Below, in pieces: positions 1-4,990 of a stretch of 7,214 nt of DNA. Origin of the DNA: Oscillospiraceae bacterium (lineage in GTDB: Bacteria; Bacillota; Clostridia; Oscillospirales; Oscillospiraceae); contig JAFVWG010000042.1 of the NCBI GenBank assembly GCA_017501805.1, positions 1 through 7,214 of the forward strand, written 5' to 3'. Numbering within the stretch: the stretch's first letter is position 1; every line of letters starts with the position of its first letter. Under the pieces are notes generated by a model. The model saw only the letters and a list, made by a program, of their open reading frames with translations. It had not been told where the DNA came from and ran no database searches. Position numbers and translations under genes: made by a program.

Positions 1-33
1 CTCCGAGAAGAGGTAGACAAACTTTTTTGCCAT
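1..33 (-). CDS. ppdK: N-terminus of pyruvate phosphate dikinase-like protein (partial)
   Basis: Only the first 11 codons are inside the window; the gene runs off the left edge. The peptide read on the minus strand from the ATG at 33 is MAKKFVYLFSE. This closely resembles the start of bacterial pyruvate, phosphate dikinase (typically M-x-K-K-[YF]-V-Y-x-F-x-E-G), which interconverts pyruvate and phosphoenolpyruvate using ATP and phosphate. A strong ribosome binding site (AAGGAGA, 41-47) lies 7 bases before the ATG, and a near-consensus promoter lies further upstream, so this is a genuine gene start. The family assignment rests on 11 residues only and is an inference; the existence of a gene start is much more certain than its identity. 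Confidence 0.55.
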   Translation of the reverse strand, partial: MAKKFVYLFSE

Positions 34-86
34 ATTGTTTTCTCCTTCCTTTTTCTGTGAGATTTCTTTCATTATCGCAATATGGA

Positions 87-115
87 AATATATCACATTC
101 CGCTCCGATTCTCAA
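87..115 (-). promoter_or_regulatory. Sigma-A type promoter for the leftmost (ppdK-like) gene
   Basis: On the minus strand, TTGAGA (110-115) and TATATT (87-92) are separated by exactly 17 bases. Transcription would start near 80, giving a leader of about 47 bases before the ATG at 33, with the ribosome binding site at 41-47. The promoter lies just downstream of the murA terminator, so the leftmost gene appears to be transcribed independently of murA. Confidence 0.7.
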
Positions 116-144
116 GAGGCAAAGCGGATATTTTTTGCTTTTTC

Positions 145-172
145 AAACAAAAAGCTGCCGCTTATGCGGCAG
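145..172 (-). terminator. Rho-independent terminator of murA
   Basis: A perfect 7-bp stem (CTGCCGC at 155-161 pairing with GCGGCAG at 166-172) with a 4-base loop begins 8 bases after the murA stop codon on the minus strand. It is followed on that strand by CTTTTTGTTT (145-154). The position, stem and T-tract fit a classical intrinsic terminator ending the murA transcript. Confidence 0.85.
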
Positions 173-179
173 TTTCCTG

Positions 180-1475
180 TTATGCGGGATTTTCCTGCTG
201 TGCGGGAGGGTCATCCTGCAGCTCTTCGCGGGTGATGTCGGCGCCGATGGCGCGGAGCTTTTCGATGATGCGCTCATAGCCGCGCTCGATATAGCTCGCC
301 CCTTCGACGATCGTCGTTCCCTCCGCGGCGAGACCTGCGATGACCATGGCCGCGCCGGCGCGGAGATCGAAGGCCTTGACCGTGCAGCCCTCCAGCTCGC
401 GCGGACCGTCCACAACGGCGATCTTGCCGCTGACGTCGATGGAGGCGCCCATACGGCAGAGCTCCGCCGTGTAGCGGAAGCGGGTGTCGTAGATGCTCTC
501 GGTGACCATACTCGTGCCCTGCGCCTGCGTCATGCAGACCGTGATCTGCGGCTGCATATCCGTCGGGAAGCCGGGGTACGGCATCGTTTTCACGCGCGCA
601 GCCTTGAGCGGGCGGGTCTTCTGCACGCGGATGGAATCGTCGTATTCCGCGACGGACAGCCCCATTTCCTTGAGCTTCGCGGTGATGCAGTCCATATGCT
701 TGGGGATGATGTTCTTCACGACCACGTTGCCGCCCGCGGCGGCGACCGCCGCCATATAGGTGCCGGCCTCGATCTGGTCGGGGATGATGGTATACGCGCC
801 GCCGGAGAGTTTTTTGACGCCGCGGATCTTGATGACGTCCGTGCCCGCGCCGGAGATATGCGCGCCCATCGCGTTGAGGAAGTTGGCAAGATCGACCACG
901 TGCGGCTCCTTGGCGCAGTTTTCGATGATGGTCGTGCCGGAGGCGAGCGTCGCCGCGATCATAATATTCATCGTCGCGCCGACGGAAACGATATCGAGAT
1001 AGATGCGGCAGCCGTGCAGACCGTCCGGCGCATCCGCGATGACGCTGCCGTTGGAGATGTCGGTCTGTGCGCCGAGCGCCTCGAAGCCCTTGATATGCTG
1101 GTCGATCGGGCGCGGTCCGAAGTTGCAGCCGCCGGGCAGAGCCACATAGGCGTGACCGAAGCGGCCGAGCAGCGCGCCCACGAGGTAGTAGGACGCGCGG
1201 ATCTTGCGAACCAGCTCGTCCGGGGCTTTGATGCTGCGCGCGTGGGTGCTGTCCAGCTCCACCGTTCCGGGGCTGAGACGACGCACCGAAACGCCCATCT
1301 GCTCCACGATCTGAAGCAGCAGGCGCACGTCGGAAATATCGGGTATGTTTTCGATGCGGCAGACACCCTCCACAAGGAGCGCGGCCGGGAGGATGGCGAC
1401 GGCGGCGTTTTTCGCGCCGGAGATCACAACCTCACCGTTCAGCGGTTTTCCGCCGCGGATCACATATTGAGTCAT
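180..1475 (-). CDS. murA: UDP-N-acetylglucosamine 1-carboxyvinyltransferase (MurA)
   Basis: Cytoplasmic enzyme of the first committed step of peptidoglycan synthesis: it transfers enolpyruvate from phosphoenolpyruvate to the 3'-OH of UDP-N-acetylglucosamine. The product is 431 residues, close to the usual length of about 420. Family landmarks align almost position for position with E. coli MurA: K22-N23 in SGAKNAA, the catalytic and fosfomycin-reactive cysteine C117 in LPGGCNFGPRPID, R122, the catalytic aspartate D306 in GFPTDMQPQ, and R398 in ERGYER. Because C117 is Cys and not Asp, the enzyme is expected to be fosfomycin-sensitive (inference from the family). The start ATG is preceded by AAGGGGA (1481-1487) with a 5-base gap. 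The last 15 or so residues (EELQDDPP...) form a polar tail beyond the conserved core. Its own promoter and terminator make it a single-gene unit. Many Firmicutes carry two MurA paralogues; which one this is cannot be told from the window. Confidence 0.97.
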   Translation of the reverse strand: MTQYVIRGGKPLNGEVVISGAKNAAVAILPAALLVEGVCRIENIPDISDVRLLLQIVEQMGVSVRRLSPGTVELDSTHARSIKAPDELVRKIRASYYLVGALLGRFGHAYVALPGGCNFGPRPIDQHIKGFEALGAQTDISNGSVIADAPDGLHGCRIYLDIVSVGATMNIMIAATLASGTTIIENCAKEPHVVDLANFLNAMGAHISGAGTDVIKIRGVKKLSGGAYTIIPDQIEAGTYMAAVAAAGGNVVVKNIIPKHMDCITAKLKEMGLSVAEYDDSIRVQKTRPLKAARVKTMPYPGFPTDMQPQITVCMTQAQGTSMVTESIYDTRFRYTAELCRMGASIDVSGKIAVVDGPRELEGCTVKAFDLRAGAAMVIAGLAAEGTTIVEGASYIERGYERIIEKLRAIGADITREELQDDPPAQQENPA

Positions 1476-1540
1476 GCAAATCCCCTTTTTTCAGCGAACT
1501 GCAAGGTTTTGTCGAAAACAGGCATAGCTTATACAGGTCA

Positions 1541-1569
1541 AGTATACCATAGCCCCCAAAGATTGTAAA
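1541..1569 (-). promoter_or_regulatory. Sigma-A promoter of murA
   Basis: On the minus strand TTTACA (1564-1569) and TATACT (1541-1546) are separated by 17 bases, each one mismatch from consensus. Predicted transcription start is near 1534, giving a leader of about 59 bases before the ATG. No riboswitch-like structure is evident in that leader. Confidence 0.85.
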
Positions 1570-1631
1570 GGCGGTTTTTCTCCCGCAGCGTGTCGGGATA
1601 GTATGTGCCGCAGCGGAGGTTCGTATCACAG

Positions 1632-1666
1632 AAAACAGGCTTGCCCGGAGAGCAAGCCTGTTTTTT
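1632..1666. terminator. Strong hairpin terminator, potentially bidirectional
   Basis: A perfect 13-bp inverted repeat (1632-1644 with 1652-1664) with a 7-base loop. It begins 8 bases after the stop of the minus-strand membrane-protein gene and separates that gene from the murA promoter. On the minus strand the stem ends in TTTT and continues CTG. On the plus strand it ends in six T residues, so the plus-strand U-tract is the better one although no gene precedes it on that strand. The evident role is ending the minus-strand transcript of the membrane-protein gene. Confidence 0.85.
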
Positions 1667-1672
1667 GCGGGT

Positions 1673-2335
1673 TTATTCGGCAGCCGCGCCGTTTTTGAGC
1701 TTTTCGTAGATCGCCGCGCCGACCAGACCCACAAACAGGGGCATCAGCAGACCTGCGACGATGGAGAAGACGAAGCCGACAATGCTGAACAGAACGCCGA
1801 TAAACGGGATCAGCGCGAGCAGTCCGATGACGAAGGAGACGACCCAGATCGCAAGGGTCGGCAGCAGATACGCAAGGAAGATCTGTCCCTTTTTGCCCTC
1901 GGTGCGCTGCGCGGACACGGCGAGCGCCTCGGTGGGCGCGATATCGGGCTCCTGCACCAGAATGTAGGGAACAAGGAACCAGCTGTAGGACTTGACAGCG
2001 GCGATGATCCAGCCGACAACGGGGATCAGGCACCACAGGAAGAGCCACAGGGCGCGCCAGCCCATACCGGCGAGGACGCGCTTGATGACATCCCAGCTTT
2101 TGAAGCAGTCAAAGAGCTGGACGGATTTGACTTCCTCCCCGCGGATGCCGTGCAGGAAGACCATGACCAAGCCGGTCTCCAGCAGCAGATTGATCGCGAC
2201 GGACAGTCCCAGCGGAACGGCGAAGAAGATCGACGTAACGATGCCCAGGACGCTGCCGAGCAGGGAAATGCCCCACAGACGGACGGGTTTTTTCATCAAG
2301 ATAGAAAAGGCCTGCGTGTAGAGTTCTTTTATCAT
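1673..2335 (-). CDS. DUF975-like polytopic membrane protein
   Basis: A 220-residue integral membrane protein of unknown function. Hydrophobic stretches lie roughly at residues 21-41, 44-64, 88-113, 151-175 and 178-206, giving about five or six membrane spans. A soluble loop around 65-87 carries the charged segment RGEEVKS and the FDCFKSWD motif. The central part (KSYSWFLVPYILVQEPD, then an alanine-rich helix with SAQRTEGKKG before the next span) follows the pattern of the DUF975 family. There, a K-x-x-x-Y-S-M-x-P-Y-I-L motif precedes an 'EAL-x-x-S-x-x-x-x-x-G' helix. That family has no established biochemical role. The ATG is supported by AAGGGGA (2343-2349) 7 bases upstream. The gene is flanked by its own promoter and a hairpin terminator, so it seems to stand alone, and its neighbours murA and spoIIP give no clear functional hint. 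The family call is from pattern memory; membrane topology is the firmer statement. Confidence 0.85.
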   Translation of the reverse strand: MIKELYTQAFSILMKKPVRLWGISLLGSVLGIVTSIFFAVPLGLSVAINLLLETGLVMVFLHGIRGEEVKSVQLFDCFKSWDVIKRVLAGMGWRALWLFLWCLIPVVGWIIAAVKSYSWFLVPYILVQEPDIAPTEALAVSAQRTEGKKGQIFLAYLLPTLAIWVVSFVIGLLALIPFIGVLFSIVGFVFSIVAGLLMPLFVGLVGAAIYEKLKNGAAAE

Positions 2336-2388
2336 AGTTCTTTCCCCTTTCTTTTTCTCACACTTCGCGGTGTTGTACCGACGGTTTC

Positions 2389-2417
2389 AGTATGGCATAT
2401 CCTCCATACAAAGTCAA
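2389..2417 (-). promoter_or_regulatory. Sigma-A promoter of the DUF975-like gene
   Basis: On the minus strand TTGACT (2412-2417) and CATACT (2389-2394) are separated by 17 bases, with a TG one base before the -10 box (extended -10). The start site would be near 2382, about 47 bases before the ATG. The promoter abuts the hairpin repeat that follows spoIIP. Confidence 0.75.
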
Positions 2418-2503
2418 TCGCCCGCCTGCCGAAGGCAGTATCTGAATCCGTGCCGCCCCGCGGCACACCGCAATTCTTCACTCTTCACTCTTCACTCTTC
2501 GCT
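2418..2503 (-). repeat. Intergenic repeat element: 7-base tandem repeat plus two hairpins
   Basis: Three perfect copies and one single-mismatch copy of a 7-base unit (CTTCACT on the plus strand, AGTGAAG on the minus strand) occupy 2476-2503. Beyond them on the minus-strand reading come a 7-bp perfect hairpin with a 3-base loop (GTGCCGC at 2450-2456 with GCGGCAC at 2460-2466) and a 5-bp hairpin (CTGCC at 2426-2430 with GGCAG at 2434-2438). Neither hairpin is followed by a T-tract, so they are not typical terminators, although the larger one may weakly stop or stabilise the spoIIP message. Comparable 'GAAGAGTGAAGAGTGAAGAATT plus GC hairpin' sequences recur between genes in clostridial genomes; that is from memory. 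The tandem repeat extends into the end of spoIIP and carries its stop codon. Confidence 0.65.
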
Positions 2504-3483
2504 CCCATAAGCTCCGCCAGCACCTCCGCGAAGAGCCGTGCGGCGGTCAGTGCCTCGGGCAGGGTGTTTCCCGCCGCGCCGACCTCGACCAGAAGCGCAC
2601 CCGGCGAAAGCTGCTGATTGAAGCATTCGCGCCGCAGGTCGATCGGGCGGAACAGCCCCGGCACGCGCCGCTCGCCCAGCGCCTGCAGCTTGAGCGCGAG
2701 GGAGAGGTTTTCCTGCCAGTTCGGATGCTCGCGCCCTCCGGCGTCCGTGCCGACGACCAGCATCAGTCTCGCGCTGTCCTCTTCTCCCACGCGGATCACT
2801 TCTCCCGTCTGCCGCCCCTGCGCGTCCTCCGCCGCATCGCGGTGCACGTCGAGCACCACCCGCACGGACGGATTGTTCTCCAGCATCGTCCGCGTCCGCT
2901 TGCCGCAGAGCGAATAGGAGGCGTTGTAGTTCGGGTCGTCGTTCACGCTCGTGTCGTGCAGGGTCGGAATGCCCTTTTCCGTCAGGACCTTCGCGATCTC
3001 TTTGCCCACGCGGACGACCGAGTATTCCTGCTCCGCCGTGCGGAGCGGATCGGTCTCCCGATAGGTCCAGCCCGCCGACTGCGTATAGGCTTCGCTCGTG
3101 TGCGCGTGGACGATCAGAACGGCGGGCTCGTCCGAGGTGACGGAAACATCGTTCGGACGGCACAAAAGCGCCGCTTTGTCAAATTCTTTTCCGCTGTTGC
3201 CGGCAACGGACAGCCCGTCCGCCTCCTCTGCGGTGAAAGAGATCGGCTCGGCGGGCGCGGGCTGCGGCTGCTCCTTGGGCAGGATGTGCAGCGTCCGGAT
3301 CTGCGGAGGCGTCTTTTGCTCCGGCGGCCTTTCCGCACCCACGCTCAGACTGAGCGTCAGACGGCTCAGCTCCGCCAGCTCCGGCGCGCGGACGGCGGCG
3401 TTCACGCAGATCCCGGGCAGCACGCGCAGCGAAACGGTCAGCGCCAGAAGCGCCGGAATATGCCGCGGTTTTCTTCGGTACAC
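2485..3483 (-). CDS. spoIIP: Stage II sporulation protein P, engulfment peptidoglycan hydrolase (SpoIIP)
   Basis: Membrane-anchored amidase/endopeptidase that works with SpoIID and SpoIIM in the mother cell to degrade septal peptidoglycan during engulfment of the forespore. The catalytic domain spans about residues 120-325. Visible signatures are VLIVHAHTSEAYT (122-134), VVLDVHRDA (209-217), LVVGTDAGG (242-250) and FNQQLSPGALLVEVGAAGNT (288-307). H126 or H128, E131, H214 and E300 are candidate metal or catalytic residues. I place the start at the GTG at 3481-3483, giving 332 residues. It has a GGGAGGGGG ribosome binding site (3493-3501) 9 bases upstream and yields a basic N-terminus (YRRKPRH) followed by a hydrophobic anchor (about 9-30). 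The frame stays open to an ATG at 3558, but that extension would precede the basic/hydrophobic anchor and run close to the divergent minD promoter. A proline/glutamate-rich linker follows the anchor (50-80). The C-terminal KSEE and stop come from a tandem repeat. B. subtilis SpoIIP is about 400 residues, so this is a short form. A sigma-E promoter is expected but I could not recognise one. Confidence 0.93.
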   Translation of the reverse strand: MYRRKPRHIPALLALTVSLRVLPGICVNAAVRAPELAELSRLTLSLSVGAERPPEQKTPPQIRTLHILPKEQPQPAPAEPISFTAEEADGLSVAGNSGKEFDKAALLCRPNDVSVTSDEPAVLIVHAHTSEAYTQSAGWTYRETDPLRTAEQEYSVVRVGKEIAKVLTEKGIPTLHDTSVNDDPNYNASYSLCGKRTRTMLENNPSVRVVLDVHRDAAEDAQGRQTGEVIRVGEEDSARLMLVVGTDAGGREHPNWQENLSLALKLQALGERRVPGLFRPIDLRRECFNQQLSPGALLVEVGAAGNTLPEALTAARLFAEVLAELMGAKSEE

Positions 3484-3563
3484 AGAAGCATTCCCCCTCC
3501 CGAGATACTTATGCGCGAACGCTCCGCGGCAGAACCGACTTCCGTGCATCCTGCACAAAACGG

Positions 3564-3592
3564 TTGAATTTTACATTGTTCGCGGTTATAAT
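3564..3592 (+). promoter_or_regulatory. Sigma-A promoter of minD and possibly the downstream operon
   Basis: TTGAAT (3564-3569) and a perfect TATAAT (3587-3592) are separated by 17 bases. Transcription would begin near 3599, about 30 bases before the chosen minD start. The predicted start site lies downstream of the in-frame ATG at 3564, which therefore cannot be the translation start, and only about 10 bases before the ATG at 3609. This supports the start at 3630. A 5-bp inverted repeat (GTGCA at 3544-3548, TGCAC at 3552-3556) sits just upstream. Confidence 0.8.
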
Positions 3593-3629
3593 GATTTTGT
3601 TATTTTTTATGAAAGGTGCGCGGTTCCGA

Positions 3630-4361
3630 ATGGGCAAGATCGTAACATTCGTCTCCGGCAAGGGCGGCACGGGAAAAACCTCGATGTGCGCGGCGGTGGC
3701 GTCCTGTCTTTCCGCCATGGGCGACCGCGTTCTCTGCATCGACGCGGACGTGGGTCTGCGGAATCTCGACCTCGCGCTCGGAATGTCGGACGCCGTCGCG
3801 CCGCCCTTCACCTGTGTGATGCGCGGAGAGGTCGCTCCGGAGGAGCTTCCCGGCGAGGAGCGCCTGCGCGGACTGCGGCTGCTCACCGCGCCTGTCGGAC
3901 TGAGCGCGGAAGAGATCGACGCAGATGCGTTTGCCGCGATGCTCGCGCGCTGCCGCGAAGAATTCGACTGGTGTCTGATCGACGCGCCCGCCGGGATCGG
4001 CGCGGGCTTCCGCCTCGCCTGTATGACCGCGGATGAAGCGATCGTCGTCACGGGCGCGGACGCCGCCGCTATGCGGGACGGCTCCCGCGCGGCACAGCTT
4101 CTGCCGGAGGGACTTCCCGCCCGGGTGCTGGTCAACCGCGTCAGCCGCCCGATGTACCGCAGAATGCAGAAAACTGTCGACGATGTGATGGACACGGTGG
4201 GTCTGCCCCTGCTCGGCATCGTGCCGGAGGATATCGCCGTGCCGCTCTCCGCGGCGAACGGCATCCCGCTGGTGCTGGAGCAGGCAAAGGGCGCTTCCGC
4301 CGCCTGCCTCCGGATCGCACGGCGGCTGAAGGGGATCAAGACCCCGCTGACCGCACGGTAG
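3630..4361 (+). CDS. minD: MinD-type septum-site ATPase
   Basis: Deviant Walker-type ATPase of the ParA/MinD family. In the Min system MinD binds the membrane as an ATP dimer and recruits MinC to block division away from mid-cell. The product is 243 residues, slightly shorter than the usual 260-270. Motifs: deviant Walker A SGKGGTGKTS (9-18) with the signature lysine K11 and K16; the A'/switch segment DADVGLRNLDLALG (38-51), which is highly characteristic of MinD; Walker B LIDAPAGIG (116-124); and the base-binding VLVNRV (166-171). The C-terminus (ACLRIARRLKGIK, 225-237) is a plausible short amphipathic membrane-targeting helix. The start at 3630 is preceded by AAGGTG (3613-3618) with an 11-base gap and begins right at the family's N-terminus. 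An upstream ATG at 3609 has no ribosome binding site. No minC or minE is adjacent. FlhG-like or other MinD-like roles are less likely given the switch motif, but the partnership cannot be settled here. Confidence 0.88.
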   Translation: MGKIVTFVSGKGGTGKTSMCAAVASCLSAMGDRVLCIDADVGLRNLDLALGMSDAVAPPFTCVMRGEVAPEELPGEERLRGLRLLTAPVGLSAEEIDADAFAAMLARCREEFDWCLIDAPAGIGAGFRLACMTADEAIVVTGADAAAMRDGSRAAQLLPEGLPARVLVNRVSRPMYRRMQKTVDDVMDTVGLPLLGIVPEDIAVPLSAANGIPLVLEQAKGASAACLRIARRLKGIKTPLTAR

Positions 4362-4372
4362 CTCCGAACACC

Positions 4373-4448
4373 CCAAAGCCTCCCTTGTGTAAAGGGAGGT
4401 GGCATTTGCGAAGCAAATGACGGAGGGATTGCTCCTCCGAAAAGGAGC
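4373..4448 (+). repeat. Palindromic intergenic repeat with consecutive hairpins
   Basis: The 170-base gap between minD and the mgsA-like gene is largely taken up by tandem hairpins. CCTCCCTT (4379-4386) pairs with AAGGGAGG (4392-4399), CATTTGC (4403-4409) pairs with GCAAATG (4413-4419), and GCTCCT (4431-4436) pairs with AGGAGC (4443-4448). The first two, with the flanking 'GACGGAGGGATTG', match a repeat I recognise as widespread between genes of gut clostridia such as Faecalibacterium and relatives (memory, not checked). No T-run directly follows any stem, so these are not canonical terminators, though a T-rich stretch (4464-4477) lies 15 bases after the third stem. The remainder of the gap up to 4531 holds the mgsA ribosome binding site and no convincing promoter. 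Confidence 0.75.
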
Positions 4449-4531
4449 CGATTCCCAAACCCCCTTTTCTTTTTCTTGCAAAAAGAGTTTTCCGATATTC
4501 GCGAACCAAATACATAAAAGGAGGCGTCCGT

Positions 4532-4954
4532 ATGAACATCGCGCTGATGGCGCACGACAAGAAAAAAGAGCTGATGCTCCAGTTCTGCACAGCCTATCGG
4601 AGCATCCTTGCCAAACACACGCTCTGCGCGACCGCCTCCACGGGGCGGATCGTCGCGGATGCGACGGGACTGCCCGTCTCGCTTCTGCTTTCGCGCAGTC
4701 AGGGCGGACACCAGCAGGTGGATGCACGGATCGCCTATAACGAGGTCGATCTCATCATCCTCTTCGACGATCCCAACAACACCGACCCCTGGGACGATCA
4801 GCGGGTCATCCGCACGATGCGTCTGTGCGACGCCTACAACGTACCGATCGCCACCAACCTCGCCTCGGCGGAGATGATGATCCTCGGGCTGGAGCGCGGT
4901 GATCTGGACTGGCGCGAGGTAGCGCGTCCGCAGAAAAAACTGAACAACCACTGA
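4532..4954 (+). CDS. mgsA: Methylglyoxal synthase family protein with altered active site
   Basis: MgsA converts dihydroxyacetone phosphate to methylglyoxal and phosphate, a bypass of lower glycolysis under phosphate limitation. This 140-residue protein has the family's length and fold landmarks: ALMAHDKKK (4-12, with H8 and K12 equivalent to E. coli H19 and K23), LCATASTG (31-38, phosphate loop), RSQGGHQQVDARIA (55-68), DLIILFDDP (73-81) and NVPIATNLASAE (103-114). The C-terminal LERGDLDWRE is typical of clostridial members. However, key residues differ. The catalytic Asp71 of E. coli is H60 here (GGD becomes GGH; codon CAC), phosphate-binding Gly66 is R55, His98 aligns with W87, and Asp101 with Q90. 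D80 (E. coli D91) is kept. The flanking helices are well preserved, so this is an intact gene. It may be a catalytically altered or ligand-binding homologue. AAGGAGG (4518-4524) lies 7 bases before the ATG. The gene is 36 bases before hisS and is probably cotranscribed with it. Confidence 0.88.
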   Translation: MNIALMAHDKKKELMLQFCTAYRSILAKHTLCATASTGRIVADATGLPVSLLLSRSQGGHQQVDARIAYNEVDLIILFDDPNNTDPWDDQRVIRTMRLCDAYNVPIATNLASAEMMILGLERGDLDWREVARPQKKLNNH

Positions 4955-4990
4955 ACGCAAGGGCGTTTACAAGAAAGGACTTAAACAGAG

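Noticed and set aside
27..1568. 513-codon plus-strand open frame opposite murA
   Set aside because: It is antisense to a fully conserved murA with its own promoter, ribosome binding site and terminator. Composition rich in R, A, D, G and H is typical of a GC-rich shadow frame, and there is no ribosome binding site or recognisable domain.
3484..3540. Possible sigma-E promoter for spoIIP (CATAAGTAT near 3509-3517)
   Set aside because: The -10-like string is only a loose match and I find no convincing -35 element at the right spacing, so I do not call it.
2725..3567. Long plus-strand open frame opposite spoIIP
   Set aside because: Shadow of spoIIP in GC-rich DNA; spoIIP has clear catalytic motifs on the minus strand.
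4449..4531. Separate promoter for the mgsA-hisS-aspS genes (TTTTCC with TACATA, 4488-4516)
   Set aside because: The spacing is 17 bases but both boxes match poorly, so it is not strong enough to report as a feature.
3509..4960. 483-codon minus-strand open frame opposite minD and mgsA
   Set aside because: It crosses two conserved genes and a non-coding repeat, has low-complexity S/R/A content and no family resemblance.
4955..4990. T-box or attenuator before hisS
   Set aside because: Only 36 bases separate the genes, too short for a T-box leader, and no hairpin is visible.
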